A stretch of 15,623 bases of DNA, taken from assembly GCA_004552195.1 (NCBI GenBank), contig SFPC01000065.1:1-15623 (forward strand). Reading direction: 5' to 3'. Positions 6,821 through 14,302 of the stretch are shown here, one piece after another (position 1 is the stretch's first letter; the number at the start of each line of letters is the position of its first letter). The translations under genes and the position numbers were made by a program. The stretch comes from Bacteroidales bacterium. Its GTDB lineage: Bacteria > Bacteroidota > Bacteroidia > Bacteroidales > Bacteroidaceae. Below the pieces are notes generated by a model. It searched no databases and had not been told where the DNA came from. It saw nothing but the letters and a program-made list of their open reading frames with translations.

Positions 6821-8164
6821 TCATTTATTCAGGTAACGGTCAATCTCTGCCGCCGCCTGCCGTCCTCCGGCAATGCAGCGCACCACGAGGCTGGCTCCTG
6901 TCGCCGCATCGCCCGCCACGAAAACATTTTCGGGGAAAGCGGGCTGCACCGGCTTGAGGAAGCCCATGGCCAAGAGCACGAGGTCGGCCTTGATAACCTC
7001 CTTCTTTCCCGTGGGCACCATGACAGGCCGGCCCCCGTCGGGATTGGGCTGCCACTCCACCTGCTCCACCTCGACGCCGCAGACCTTGCCGTCCTTAGTG
7101 CCGAGGAAGCGGTTCGACGCGAGCGACCACCGCCGTTCACATCCCTCCTCATGGCTTGATGAGGTTTTCAGCACCACGGGCCATGCCGGCCAGGGAGTAG
7201 CAGGGTTGTGACCCACGGGCGGTTTGGGCATGATTTCGATTTGCACCACGGAAGCCGCCCCTTGGCGGTTGGCCGTGCCGATGCAGTCGGAGCCCGTATC
7301 CCCTCCGCCGATGACCAGCACGCGCTTGCCTTTGGCAGAGATGCGTTCGGCTGCCGGGGGCTGCTGTCCGGCCAGCACGCGGTTTTGCTGCGCCAGGAGT
7401 TCCAGTGCCAGGTGGATGCCCTTCAGGTCGCGTCCCGGAATGGCAAGGTCGCGCGCCTCGGGAGTGCCCGTGCAGATGCACCAGGCATCGAACCCTTCGG
7501 GCAGGCGCGTCACGTCAATCGGCGTCGACACTTTGAACACCACGCCCTCGGCCTCCATCACCTTGACACGGCGGTCAATCACCGTTTTCTGGAGTTTGAA
7601 ATTAGGGATGCCGAAACGCAGCAGTCCGCCTACGTACTCATCCTTCTCGAACACCGTGACCTCATAGCCCCGGCGGTTGAGCTGGTTCGCGGCAGCCAGA
7701 CCCGCAGGTCCGCTGCCCACCACTCCCACTTTCTTGCCGTTTCGCGCATAGGTGCCGGGCACCACGTGGCCTTCGCGGTAAGCGTTTTCAATCACGGCAC
7801 ACTCGTCCTCGCGTATGGTGACCGGTTCGTCCATGCTGAGTTTAAGCACGCAGCTCTTTTCGCACAGCGCGGGACAGACGCGTCCCGTGAATTCGGGAAA
7901 ATCGTTTGTCGCGCTGAGAATTTCGTAAGCCGTTTTCCATCGGCCCTTGAAGATAGCGTCCTGGAATTCCGGCGGCCTGTTGCCCAAGGGGCAGGCCCAG
8001 TGGCAGAAAGGCACGCCGCAGTCCATGCAGCGCGAAGCCTGCAACTTGCGGTCGCTGCTGTTCAATGTTTGTTCCACTTCGCCGAAATCGGCCACGCGCT
8101 CATGAACCGGACGGTAGCCGGCCTCGCGTCGGGGAATATGCAGAAAAGCTTTGGGATCTCCCAT
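6821..8164 (-). CDS. gltD: Glutamate synthase small (beta) subunit, NADPH-dependent
   Basis: This 447-aa flavoprotein passes electrons from NADPH through FAD and iron-sulfur clusters to the large subunit GltB, which makes two glutamates from glutamine and 2-oxoglutarate. Cysteines for the low-potential 4Fe-4S clusters are present: C46, C49, C54, C58 in CMDCGVPFCHWAC and C97, C101, C105 in CPALCEKSC. The FAD-binding GSGPAG is at 150-155 and GGLLRFGIPNFKL at 179-191. The NADPH site GGGDTGSD is at 286-293. The closing FAD motif GDAATGASLVVRCIAGGR is at 418-435. It appears complete and slightly shorter than the E. coli protein. It is the second gene of gltB-gltD; because gltB is broken here, its partner may be missing. 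A few GltD-like proteins act alone, but the gene order argues for true GltD. Confidence 0.95.
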   Translation of the reverse strand: MGDPKAFLHIPRREAGYRPVHERVADFGEVEQTLNSSDRKLQASRCMDCGVPFCHWACPLGNRPPEFQDAIFKGRWKTAYEILSATNDFPEFTGRVCPALCEKSCVLKLSMDEPVTIREDECAVIENAYREGHVVPGTYARNGKKVGVVGSGPAGLAAANQLNRRGYEVTVFEKDEYVGGLLRFGIPNFKLQKTVIDRRVKVMEAEGVVFKVSTPIDVTRLPEGFDAWCICTGTPEARDLAIPGRDLKGIHLALELLAQQNRVLAGQQPPAAERISAKGKRVLVIGGGDTGSDCIGTANRQGAASVVQIEIMPKPPVGHNPATPWPAWPVVLKTSSSHEEGCERRWSLASNRFLGTKDGKVCGVEVEQVEWQPNPDGGRPVMVPTGKKEVIKADLVLLAMGFLKPVQPAFPENVFVAGDAATGASLVVRCIAGGRQAAAEIDRYLNK

Positions 8165-8180
8165 GGTAAAAGGGGTATAT

Positions 8181-8215
8181 AAAGTTGAGGGTTGAGAAGT
8201 CCGGAAGTCAACTTT
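8181..8215 (-). repeat. Hairpin just upstream of the gltD start codon
   Basis: AAAGTTGA (8181-8188) and TCAACTTT (8208-8215) form a perfect 8-bp stem with a 19-nt loop. It lies 17-51 nt upstream of the gltD ATG on the minus-strand mRNA. It could influence gltD translation; that role is inference. Confidence 0.5.
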
Positions 8216-8225
8216 CAGAAGTTAT

Positions 8226-8317
8226 GAGGGATAAGGGGTTATGAGGTCATAAAGTTACGCTGGCGTATTCCTGCCCTTCGGACAGATACTTTTATAACCT
8301 CATAACCTAATCCCTTG
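8226..8317 (-). repeat. Long imperfect inverted repeat between gltB and gltD
   Basis: The left arm 8226-8255 contains GGTTATGAGGTCATAAAGT (8237-8255). The right arm 8288-8317 contains ACTTTTATAACCTCATAACC (8288-8307). The arms are about 30 nt each and complementary apart from a few mismatches or single-base gaps; the core GGTTATGAGGT/ACCTCATAACC is perfect. The loop is about 32 nt. It fills most of the 199-bp gltB-gltD gap and would form a large mRNA hairpin. There is no T-run after it, so mRNA processing or stabilisation is more likely than termination. Confidence 0.7.
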
Positions 8318-8363
8318 TAACCTATAAAGAGAACCTTAAGACTTTCAACATTTTTATCAAAAA

Positions 8364-10028
8364 TCAGTAATCTCTCTGGACCTCGGCAATCTTTTGCTGG
8401 AGTTTGCGCATCTGTTCTTCAGCCAGCACCCGTTTGTACTCGATGGGCGTCACCTGGATGAAATCATCGATGTAGCGGTTCCAGTCGTCGAGCATGGTGC
8501 GCGCCAGCTGCGACCCCGTGTAGAGGTAATGCTGCCGCACCAGTTCGTGCAGCTCCTTGCGCGATGCCGAGTCCTCCAGTAAGGAAAGCTCCACCATCTC
8601 CATGTTGCAGAAGTAGTCGAAGTCGTGGTTCTTGTCCCACACGTAGGCCACGCCACCGCTCATGCCGGCTGCAAAGTTGCGGCCCGTCTGTCCCAGCACG
8701 ACCACCCGGCCGCCCGTCATGTACTCGCAGCAATGGTCACCCACGCCCTCTACCACGGCGATGGCACCCGAGTTGCGCACGGCGAACCGCTCGCCGACGG
8801 TGCCGTTGATGTACACCTCGCCGCCTGTGGCCCCGTAGAGCAGCGTGTTGCCGGCGATGGTGTTCTCCTCCGCGTTGAAGTTCGAGCGCACGGGCGGCAT
8901 CACCGCGATGCGTCCGCCGCTCAGCGCCTTGCCCAGGTAATCGTTGGCCTCGCCCTCCAGTTTGAAGCAGATGCCCTTGGTCAGGAACGCGCCGAAGCTC
9001 TGTCCTGCCGACCCTTTGAACTTGATGTTGATGGTCTCGTCGGGCAGTCCGGCCTGACCGTAGCGCGCCGCCACGGCCCCCGAGAGCATCGCGCCCACCG
9101 AGCGGTCCGTGTTCGCGATGGCATATTCCAATGAAATATCCTTCTGCTGACCGATGGCCTCGGCAGCCGCCGTCAGGATAGCCTGGTCCTTCACGCATTC
9201 GATGTCGTGGTGCTGCTCCGTGACGTGGTGCAGGGCAGCATCGCCCTCCACGCGGTGCAGCAAGTTGCCGAAGTCGAGCAATGCCGCCTTGCTGCCCGGT
9301 GCGGCAGGCTTGAGGCGTATCAGCTCCGTGTGGCCCACGATATCGTCCAGCCTGCGGAAGCCCATCTCCGCCAGATACTCGCGCACCTCCTGCGCCAGGA
9401 AGCGGAAATAGTTCACCACATATTCATAATGTCCCCGGAAATGCTCGCGCAGCTCCGGGTTCTGCGTGGCCACGCCCACCGGGCAAGTGTTCGCGTGGCA
9501 CTTGCGCATCATCACGCATCCCAGCACGATGAGCACCGTTGTTCCGAAGCCGAACTCCTCCGCCCCCAGCAGCGCCATGGCAATGATGTCGCGCCCCGTC
9601 TTGAGCTGCCCGTCCGTCTGCAGCCGCACCTGTCCGCGCAGCCCGTTGAGCACCAGCGTCTGCTGCGTTTCCGACAGGCCGATTTCCGGCGGGATGCCGG
9701 CGTAACGCATGGATGATGCGGGCGATGCCCCCGTGCCTCCCTCGGCACCGGAAATCACGATCAGGTCAGCCTTGGCCTTGGCCACGCCGGCGGCAATCGT
9801 GCCCACGCCGCTCTCGGCCACCAGCTTCACGCTGATCTGCGCTTTGGGGTTCACGTTCTTCAGGTCGAAGATGAGCTGCGCCAGGTCCTCGATGGAATAA
9901 ATGTCGTGGTGAGGCGGCGGCGAGATGAGCGAGATGCCCGGTATGGAGTGGCGCGTCTTAGCAATGATGTCGTTCACCTTGTAGCCCGGCAGCTGTCCCC
10001 CCTCGCCCGGCTTGGCACCCTGTGCCAC
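8364..10028 (-). CDS. gltB: GltB C-terminal fragment: FMN/3Fe-4S synthase domain and GXGXG domain
   Basis: This open frame encodes the last 554 residues from a GTG at 10028, and it stays open further upstream into the junction. It begins VAQGAKPGEGGQLPGYKVND and continues with SPPPHHDIYSIEDLAQLIFDLK and GGTGASPASS, all hallmarks of the glutamate synthase FMN barrel. C171, C177 and C182 in CVMMRKCHANTC match the 3Fe-4S ligands. Residues after about 290 form the C-terminal GXGXG beta-helix, visible in repeats such as GGRIAVMPP, GNTLLYGATGGEVYINGTVGERFAVRNSG and MTGGRVVVLG. The GTG is an internal valine codon of normal GltB, so independent translation of this fragment is doubtful. It lacks the start of the FMN site and the glutaminase domain, so it should not be active alone. 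Confidence 0.8.
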   Translation of the reverse strand: MAQGAKPGEGGQLPGYKVNDIIAKTRHSIPGISLISPPPHHDIYSIEDLAQLIFDLKNVNPKAQISVKLVAESGVGTIAAGVAKAKADLIVISGAEGGTGASPASSMRYAGIPPEIGLSETQQTLVLNGLRGQVRLQTDGQLKTGRDIIAMALLGAEEFGFGTTVLIVLGCVMMRKCHANTCPVGVATQNPELREHFRGHYEYVVNYFRFLAQEVREYLAEMGFRRLDDIVGHTELIRLKPAAPGSKAALLDFGNLLHRVEGDAALHHVTEQHHDIECVKDQAILTAAAEAIGQQKDISLEYAIANTDRSVGAMLSGAVAARYGQAGLPDETINIKFKGSAGQSFGAFLTKGICFKLEGEANDYLGKALSGGRIAVMPPVRSNFNAEENTIAGNTLLYGATGGEVYINGTVGERFAVRNSGAIAVVEGVGDHCCEYMTGGRVVVLGQTGRNFAAGMSGGVAYVWDKNHDFDYFCNMEMVELSLLEDSASRKELHELVRQHYLYTGSQLARTMLDDWNRYIDDFIQVTPIEYKRVLAEEQMRKLQQKIAEVQRDY

Positions 10029-12780
10029 CTTGATCTGTATTTCCTCGGCATCCCTCGAACTCCTCGTGGAACCGTTCGCTGTCCTCGCCTCCCTCGCCCG
10101 TGTTGCTGCGCGTGCCCAGCTTGTTCATGGCCAGTGCCAACGCCTCGTGGGCCTCCTTGCTGATGGCGCCGAACGACATCGCACCCGTCACGAAGTGGCG
10201 CACGATGTCCTCCACCGGCTCCACCTCGTCGATGGGGATGGGGTTCTTTTGGAAGCCGAAGAAATCGCGGAGGAAGATAGGGTGCGGCTTCTCGTCCACC
10301 AAGCGTGAAAACTCCTTGAACTTCCTGTAGCTGCCCAGCCGGGTGGCCAGCTGCAGCGCTGCAATCGTTTCAGGGTTCCAGGCATGCAATTCTCCGTCCT
10401 TGCGGTAGCTGAACTGTCCGATGTGCGGCAGCATGGAGCCCTCCGCTCCTTCCTGCAGGCTGAAGGCATCGTGGTGGAAACGGGTATAGTCGCGAGCAAT
10501 CTCCTCCAGTCTGATGCCGCCGATGGTGGAGCAGGGCGTACCGAAATAGGTCTTCAACACTTCTTCGCTCACGCCCACAGCTTCGAAAATCTTCGCTCCG
10601 CGATAAGAGCGTATCGTGCTGATGCCCATTTTCGACATCACCTTGTAAAGCCCCTTGCAGATAGCCTTGATATAATTCTTCTCCGCCGTCTCGTAGTTCA
10701 TCTGCACCTCGCCGCGCCGCACGAGGTCGTCGAGCACGGCGAATGCCATGTAAGGATTGATGGCACTGGCGCCGTAGCCCAGAAGCAGGGCCGCGTGCAT
10801 CACCTCGCGTATCTCGCCACTCTCCACCACCAGTGCTGTTTCCACGCGTTTCTGAACGCTGATGAGGTGGTGGTGCACCGCGCTCACGGCGAGCAGGGAG
10901 GGGATGACGGCATGGTCTTTATCGGCTCCTCGGTCGCTGAGAATGATGTAGTTCACTCCGTCGTGAACGCTCTGCTCCGCCTCGCGGCACAGGTTTGCCA
11001 ACGCCTCCTGCAATCCCGCGCGTCCCCTGCGGTGCTCAAAGAGCATGGGCAACTTCACTGTCTTAAAACCTTTGTAACGAATGTTGCAGAGGATGTCGAG
11101 CTGGCGGTTGTTGAGCACGGGGTGCGGCAGGCGCACCATCTTGCAATGGCCGGCATCGGGCACGAGGATGTTCATCCCCACCGCGCCGATATACTCCGTG
11201 AGCGACATTACCAGCTCCTCACGTATAGGATCGATGGCCGGGTTCGTCACCTGAGCGAACTGCTGGCGGAAATAGTTGAAGAGCAGCTGCGGGCGTTCCG
11301 ATAGCACCGCTAGCGGCGTGTCGTTGCCCATCGAAGCCACCGGTTCGCTGCCCTGCGTACACATGGGCATGATAGTGCGCTCGATGTCCTCGCGCGTAAA
11401 ACCGAACATGCGCAACTTCGCATCAAAGTCGGCCACGGTATTGTCCGCCTTTCGTCCGCTCTTCAGCGCGTCCAGCTCGATACGGTTGGCCGCGAGCCAC
11501 TGGCGGTAAGGCTTGGCTGCCGCCAGCTCAGCCTTCAGCTCGTCGTCGTGGTAGATGCGGCCTTCCTGAGTGTCGACAAGCAGTATCTTACCGGGCTGCA
11601 ATCTGCCTTTCTCCTTTATCTCGCCGGCCTCAAAGCCCAATACGCCGGCCTCGGAGGCCACCACGATATGGTCTTGTTTTGTTATCAGGTAACGGGCGGG
11701 GCGCAGTCCGTTGCGGTCCAACATACCGCCGGCATAACGTCCGTCACTGAAGAGCAGCGCCGCCGGACCGTCCCAAGGCTCCATCAAAATGGAGTGATAT
11801 TCGTAGAAAGCCTTTAAATCTTCAGAAATGGGGTTTTTGTCGTTGAAACTTTCGGGCACCAGCATCGCCATGGCGTGGGGCAAGCTCAGGCCGGACATGA
11901 CCATGAACTCCAACACATTGTCCAGCGATGCGGAATCGCTCATGCCGGGCTGGATGATGGGGCGTATATCCTTGATGTTGCCCAGCGTTTCGGTGGAGAG
12001 CACGGCCTCGCGCGCCTCCATCCAGGCCCGGTTGCCACGGATGGTATTGATTTCTCCATTGTGCGCCATGAGCCTGAAAGGCTGCGCCAATCCCCATGTA
12101 GGAAACGTATTGGTGGAGAAACGGGAATGCACCACCGCCAGACCGCTCGTAAAGTAGGGTTGCGTCAGGTCGGGGAAATACTCGCGCAACTGGGTGGAGG
12201 AGAGCATTCCTTTATATACAATGTTCTTTGAAGAAAGCGAGCAGATATAAAAGTCCTTATGATGAACGCGCTGCTCCACTTTCTTGCGCACCACATAGAG
12301 TATGCGTTCCAGATTTTCAGCATCTCCTCCCGTAATAAACACTTGTTTGATAGCCGGTTCGGTGGCCAAAGCTTCTTGTCCCAAAATCTCCGGACAGGTG
12401 GGCACGGCCCGGATGTGCATCAGCGAAAGTCCTTCCCTCTCCACCTCTTCTATCAACACACTGAGTATGCCCCCCTGTTCGGCCTCGTCCTTGGGCAAGA
12501 AAATCAAGCCGGTGCCATAACGCCCCTTTTCAGGCACGGGAATACCCTGCAGCAAAATAAATTCGTGGGGTATTTGCAGCATGATACCTGCACCGTCGCC
12601 CGTTTTGTTGTCAGCTCCTTCTGCTCCACGGTGCTTCATGTTTTCCAGCACCTTCAACGCGGCATCAACCAATTCGTGGCTTTTATTACCATGAATATTG
12701 ACAATCATGCCCACACCGCAAGCATCGTGCTCATAATCCGGCCTGTAAAGCCCTTGGTTTAGTTTTTTGTTGTGTTGCAT
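9958..12780 (-). CDS. gltB: GltB N-terminal fragment: class II glutamine amidotransferase and central domains
   Basis: This frame encodes 940 residues from ATG 12780. The catalytic cysteine of the Ntn amidotransferase is C21 in EHDACGVGMIV, implying removal of a 20-residue propeptide. The glutaminase domain covers about 21-430, with RFSTNTFPTW, AHNGEINTIRGN and the FSDGRYAGGMLDRNGLRPAR segment. The central domain follows (about 470-770), then the start of the FMN domain (GAMSFGAISKEAHEALALAMNKLG). The last roughly 35 residues after SERFH are out-of-frame sequence ending at 9958. An in-frame ATG at 12834 would add 18 residues with no family resemblance, so I prefer 12780. If translated, this fragment might retain glutaminase activity but could not make glutamate. 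Confidence 0.82.
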   Translation of the reverse strand: MQHNKKLNQGLYRPDYEHDACGVGMIVNIHGNKSHELVDAALKVLENMKHRGAEGADNKTGDGAGIMLQIPHEFILLQGIPVPEKGRYGTGLIFLPKDEAEQGGILSVLIEEVEREGLSLMHIRAVPTCPEILGQEALATEPAIKQVFITGGDAENLERILYVVRKKVEQRVHHKDFYICSLSSKNIVYKGMLSSTQLREYFPDLTQPYFTSGLAVVHSRFSTNTFPTWGLAQPFRLMAHNGEINTIRGNRAWMEAREAVLSTETLGNIKDIRPIIQPGMSDSASLDNVLEFMVMSGLSLPHAMAMLVPESFNDKNPISEDLKAFYEYHSILMEPWDGPAALLFSDGRYAGGMLDRNGLRPARYLITKQDHIVVASEAGVLGFEAGEIKEKGRLQPGKILLVDTQEGRIYHDDELKAELAAAKPYRQWLAANRIELDALKSGRKADNTVADFDAKLRMFGFTREDIERTIMPMCTQGSEPVASMGNDTPLAVLSERPQLLFNYFRQQFAQVTNPAIDPIREELVMSLTEYIGAVGMNILVPDAGHCKMVRLPHPVLNNRQLDILCNIRYKGFKTVKLPMLFEHRRGRAGLQEALANLCREAEQSVHDGVNYIILSDRGADKDHAVIPSLLAVSAVHHHLISVQKRVETALVVESGEIREVMHAALLLGYGASAINPYMAFAVLDDLVRRGEVQMNYETAEKNYIKAICKGLYKVMSKMGISTIRSYRGAKIFEAVGVSEEVLKTYFGTPCSTIGGIRLEEIARDYTRFHHDAFSLQEGAEGSMLPHIGQFSYRKDGELHAWNPETIAALQLATRLGSYRKFKEFSRLVDEKPHPIFLRDFFGFQKNPIPIDEVEPVEDIVRHFVTGAMSFGAISKEAHEALALAMNKLGTRSNTGEGGEDSERFHEEFEGCRGNTDQGGTGCQAGRGGTAAGLQGERHHC

Positions 12781-12852
12781 AGTGTCCGTTTTTGTTGCAA
12801 ACTGTTTATTCGGTTTATTGGTAGGCAAGCGCATTACTCACCGGCTTGAAAC

Positions 12853-12881
12853 CATAAAAAAAGCCCCTGTTTCCGGGGCTT
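12853..12881 (-). terminator. Terminator in the gltB leader (attenuator candidate)
   Basis: On the minus strand AAGCCCC pairs with GGGGCTT (12875-12881 and 12861-12867 on the plus) around GGAAACA, and an unbroken run of T follows the stem. This is a textbook intrinsic terminator. It lies about 73 nt upstream of the gltB start and below the likely gltB promoter, so it would end the leader early unless prevented. An upstream GGGAA/TTCCC stem and a GAAAC/GTTTC pair flanking the terminator stem offer alternative pairings. It could instead simply terminate the upstream DUF3256-like gene, 128 bp away. Confidence 0.75.
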
Positions 12882-12934
12882 AAGTTTCTTCCGTGGTGGG
12901 AATAAGTACAGTTCCCTTGCCTCAGATTTGAGCG

Positions 12935-12942
12935 CAAAGTTA
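12935..12942 (-). promoter_or_regulatory. Putative -7 box of the gltBD promoter
   Basis: TAACTTTG on the minus strand fits TAnnTTTG exactly. The start of transcription would be near 12928, giving a leader of about 150 nt before ATG 12780 that contains the terminator. A clear -33 TTTG at 19-21 bp is lacking; one occurs only 12 bp upstream. Confidence is therefore moderate. Confidence 0.5.
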
Positions 12943-13008
12943 AGAACTATCTTTCAAAAGGAATTAAAAAAATTAAACTTTTTCTCAAAAAGATTATTTT
13001 TTCAGCAT

Positions 13009-13653
13009 TTATCTTTCATTTAGATAATCCACAGGCTCAAATCGTCCTTCTTTCCATTCATATGCTGCACAACGCAAGCAAGATTGGGCTTCAGCCTTGT
13101 CCTCCCGGCTCAAATCGGTTAAATCTTTACGAAAAACTAACACTTTTCCTTCATCTTCCCATTCGGCCACAACAGGCAGGTCGCGCAAAAGTGTACGCAG
13201 TTCGTGCTGTCGCATGGCAGAGAGTTCTTTGTTTTCCTTATACAGCAAATCGAAACCCGGCTGTGGCAACCAATCGCCCTTCGTCACCTGCCAATGGCGG
13301 TTATATACCGACAACGATGAGGAAAGCCCTCCTCTTTGTAATGTACGAATGCACAACACAAACACATCATGAGCCGATGGCAACACTTTCAACTGCCACG
13401 ACCCTACATCGCTCGTTCGCAAAGCAATATGGTCGGCCGTTTTCAGCACCATCTCGGCCTGCCCGCCCAACACATTCTCGGCCTTGGCCGGCAAACCGCT
13501 GTTGTACAAATCTATCATGTCGAGCCGGGCAGTACGGTCAAGCATGGGCAGGACATCGCGCGGAATGTTAGCAAACAAGCTGTCGACCAATTGGGCGCGG
13601 ACCTCGCCACACACACAAATGCACAGTAACAAAAGACTAAAAAAACATTTCAT
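13009..13653 (-). CDS. DUF3256-like secreted protein of unknown function
   Basis: From ATG 13653 this is a 214-aa protein with a Sec signal peptide: MKCFFSLLLLCICVCGEVRA followed by QLVDS, with likely cleavage after the RA. The mature part begins with SLFANIPRDVLPMLDRTARLDMIDLYNSG, a pattern I associate with the Bacteroidetes family DUF3256, whose function is not known. There is no lipobox cysteine at the cleavage site, no further membrane segment and no catalytic motif I recognise. It is probably periplasmic. An in-frame ATG at 13662 would add three residues, but the -7 box (13660-13667) overlaps that codon, so 13653 is preferred. It lies upstream of gltB in the same direction, separated by an AT-rich stretch. 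Family assignment is from memory of the sequence pattern. Confidence 0.8.
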   Translation of the reverse strand: MKCFFSLLLLCICVCGEVRAQLVDSLFANIPRDVLPMLDRTARLDMIDLYNSGLPAKAENVLGGQAEMVLKTADHIALRTSDVGSWQLKVLPSAHDVFVLCIRTLQRGGLSSSLSVYNRHWQVTKGDWLPQPGFDLLYKENKELSAMRQHELRTLLRDLPVVAEWEDEGKVLVFRKDLTDLSREDKAEAQSCLRCAAYEWKEGRFEPVDYLNER

Positions 13654-13659
13654 AGACTG

Positions 13660-13667
13660 CAAAAGTA
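13660..13667 (-). promoter_or_regulatory. -7 box directly at the DUF3256-like gene start
   Basis: TACTTTTG on the minus strand fits TAnnTTTG exactly. With its G at about -7, transcription would begin at or within a base or two of the ATG at 13653, predicting a leaderless or nearly leaderless mRNA. I see no clear -33 TTTG at the right distance. Confidence 0.45.
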
Positions 13668-13740
13668 AGCATTACCACGCCTGTCTTACGCTGAAAACCT
13701 GAAAAATCACATTTTCTTGACGAAAAAACAGGGAGTAGCG

Positions 13741-13771
13741 TTGGTTCGTGCATGATTTTAATGTACTTTTG
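13741..13771 (+). promoter_or_regulatory. Promoter of the L31 gene
   Basis: TACTTTTG (13764-13771) is an exact TAnnTTTG -7 box. TTGG (13741-13744) lies 19 bp upstream as a near-match to -33 TTTG. Transcription would begin near 13778, giving a 65-nt AT-rich leader before the start codon at 13843. It is back to back with the DUF3256-like promoter. Confidence 0.65.
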
Positions 13772-13842
13772 CAACCGATTTAGACCATTACACTAAGTTG
13801 TTACCAAACTTATTTTGACCAAATCAATAAAGCTATAGCACA

Positions 13843-14094
13843 ATGAAAAAAGGCATTCACCCCGAGAATTATCGTCCCGTAGTATTCAAAGACATGAGCA
13901 ACGGCGATATGTTCCTTTCGCGTTCAACCTGCAAAACCAACGACACCGTTGAGTTTGAAGGCGAAACTTATCCTGTTGTAAAGTTGGAAATCTCCAGCTC
14001 TTCGCACCCCTTCTACACTGGCAAGTCCAAGCTCGTAGATACAGCCGGCCGCGTCGACAAGTTCATGAGCCGCTACGCCAAGACCCGCAAGTAA
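13843..14094 (+). CDS. rpmE2: 50S ribosomal protein L31, type B
   Basis: This 83-aa protein carries the L31 signature [17 protein letters not shown] at the N-terminus and [23 protein letters not shown] in the middle, ending in a basic tail RYAKTRK. It has one cysteine (C31) and lacks the CxxC zinc ligands of the zinc-binding L31, which makes it the zinc-independent type B form. It sits on the large subunit near the bridge to the small subunit. The gene is monocistronic, with its own promoter and a terminator about 60 bp after the stop. In many bacteria type B is induced by zinc shortage, but in Bacteroidetes it is often the only copy. No Zur-like operator is recognisable here. Confidence 0.96.
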   Translation: MKKGIHPENYRPVVFKDMSNGDMFLSRSTCKTNDTVEFEGETYPVVKLEISSSSHPFYTGKSKLVDTAGRVDKFMSRYAKTRK

Positions 14095-14153
14095 TGCCGC
14101 TTGCGCGTTCTTAAACGGTAATACATCAAAAGGGTAAGGTAACACCCGGTGAG

Positions 14154-14190
14154 AAAGTGGATGCGTCCGAAAAGATGCTTCCACTTTTTT
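14154..14190 (+). terminator. Intrinsic terminator after the L31 gene
   Basis: AAAGTGGATGC (14154-14164) pairs with GCTTCCACTTT (14177-14187) with one T-T mismatch and a 12-nt loop, ending in six T (14185-14190). Its position 60 bp after the L31 stop and the clear T-run make it a convincing rho-independent terminator. Confidence 0.85.
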
Positions 14191-14302
14191 GTTTGATTTT
14201 TCATGGCTACAACCGACATTACAGTACACGGCAATGCCGGTTTTGCTCCAAATGCCATCATTGTTTCCTTCTGATACCTTGAAATAAAACTACTGAAAGA
14301 TC

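Larger units (their letters stand above)
8364..12780 (-). pseudogene. gltB: gltB, glutamate synthase large subunit, interrupted by deletion and frameshift
   Basis: Two overlapping minus-strand frames encode consecutive parts of one GltB. The 5' frame carries the glutaminase, central and first part of the FMN domain, and runs out of family sequence just after NTGEGGEDSERFH. The 3' frame resumes with DAEEIQIKVAQGAKPGEGG and continues to the C-terminus. Normal GltB has roughly 30-37 residues between GGED and IQIK, including the invariant IKQVASGRFGV-like segment near the FMN site. Here only about 13 can be counted and that motif is found in no frame. So roughly 20-25 residues are missing and the frame changes, with the junction near 10042-10068. 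TCCTCG occurs at both 10042-10047 and 10061-10066, which suggests deletion between short repeats. A genuine lesion and an assembly error are both possible. Simple programmed frameshifting cannot restore the missing motif. Confidence 0.85.

Noticed and set aside
7208..8182. 324-codon plus-strand frame over gltD
   Set aside because: It is antisense to an intact GltD, with His/Ala-rich low-information content.
9958..10060. Programmed ribosomal frameshift in gltB
   Set aside because: There is no slippery heptamer at the junction, and a conserved stretch is missing rather than merely out of frame.
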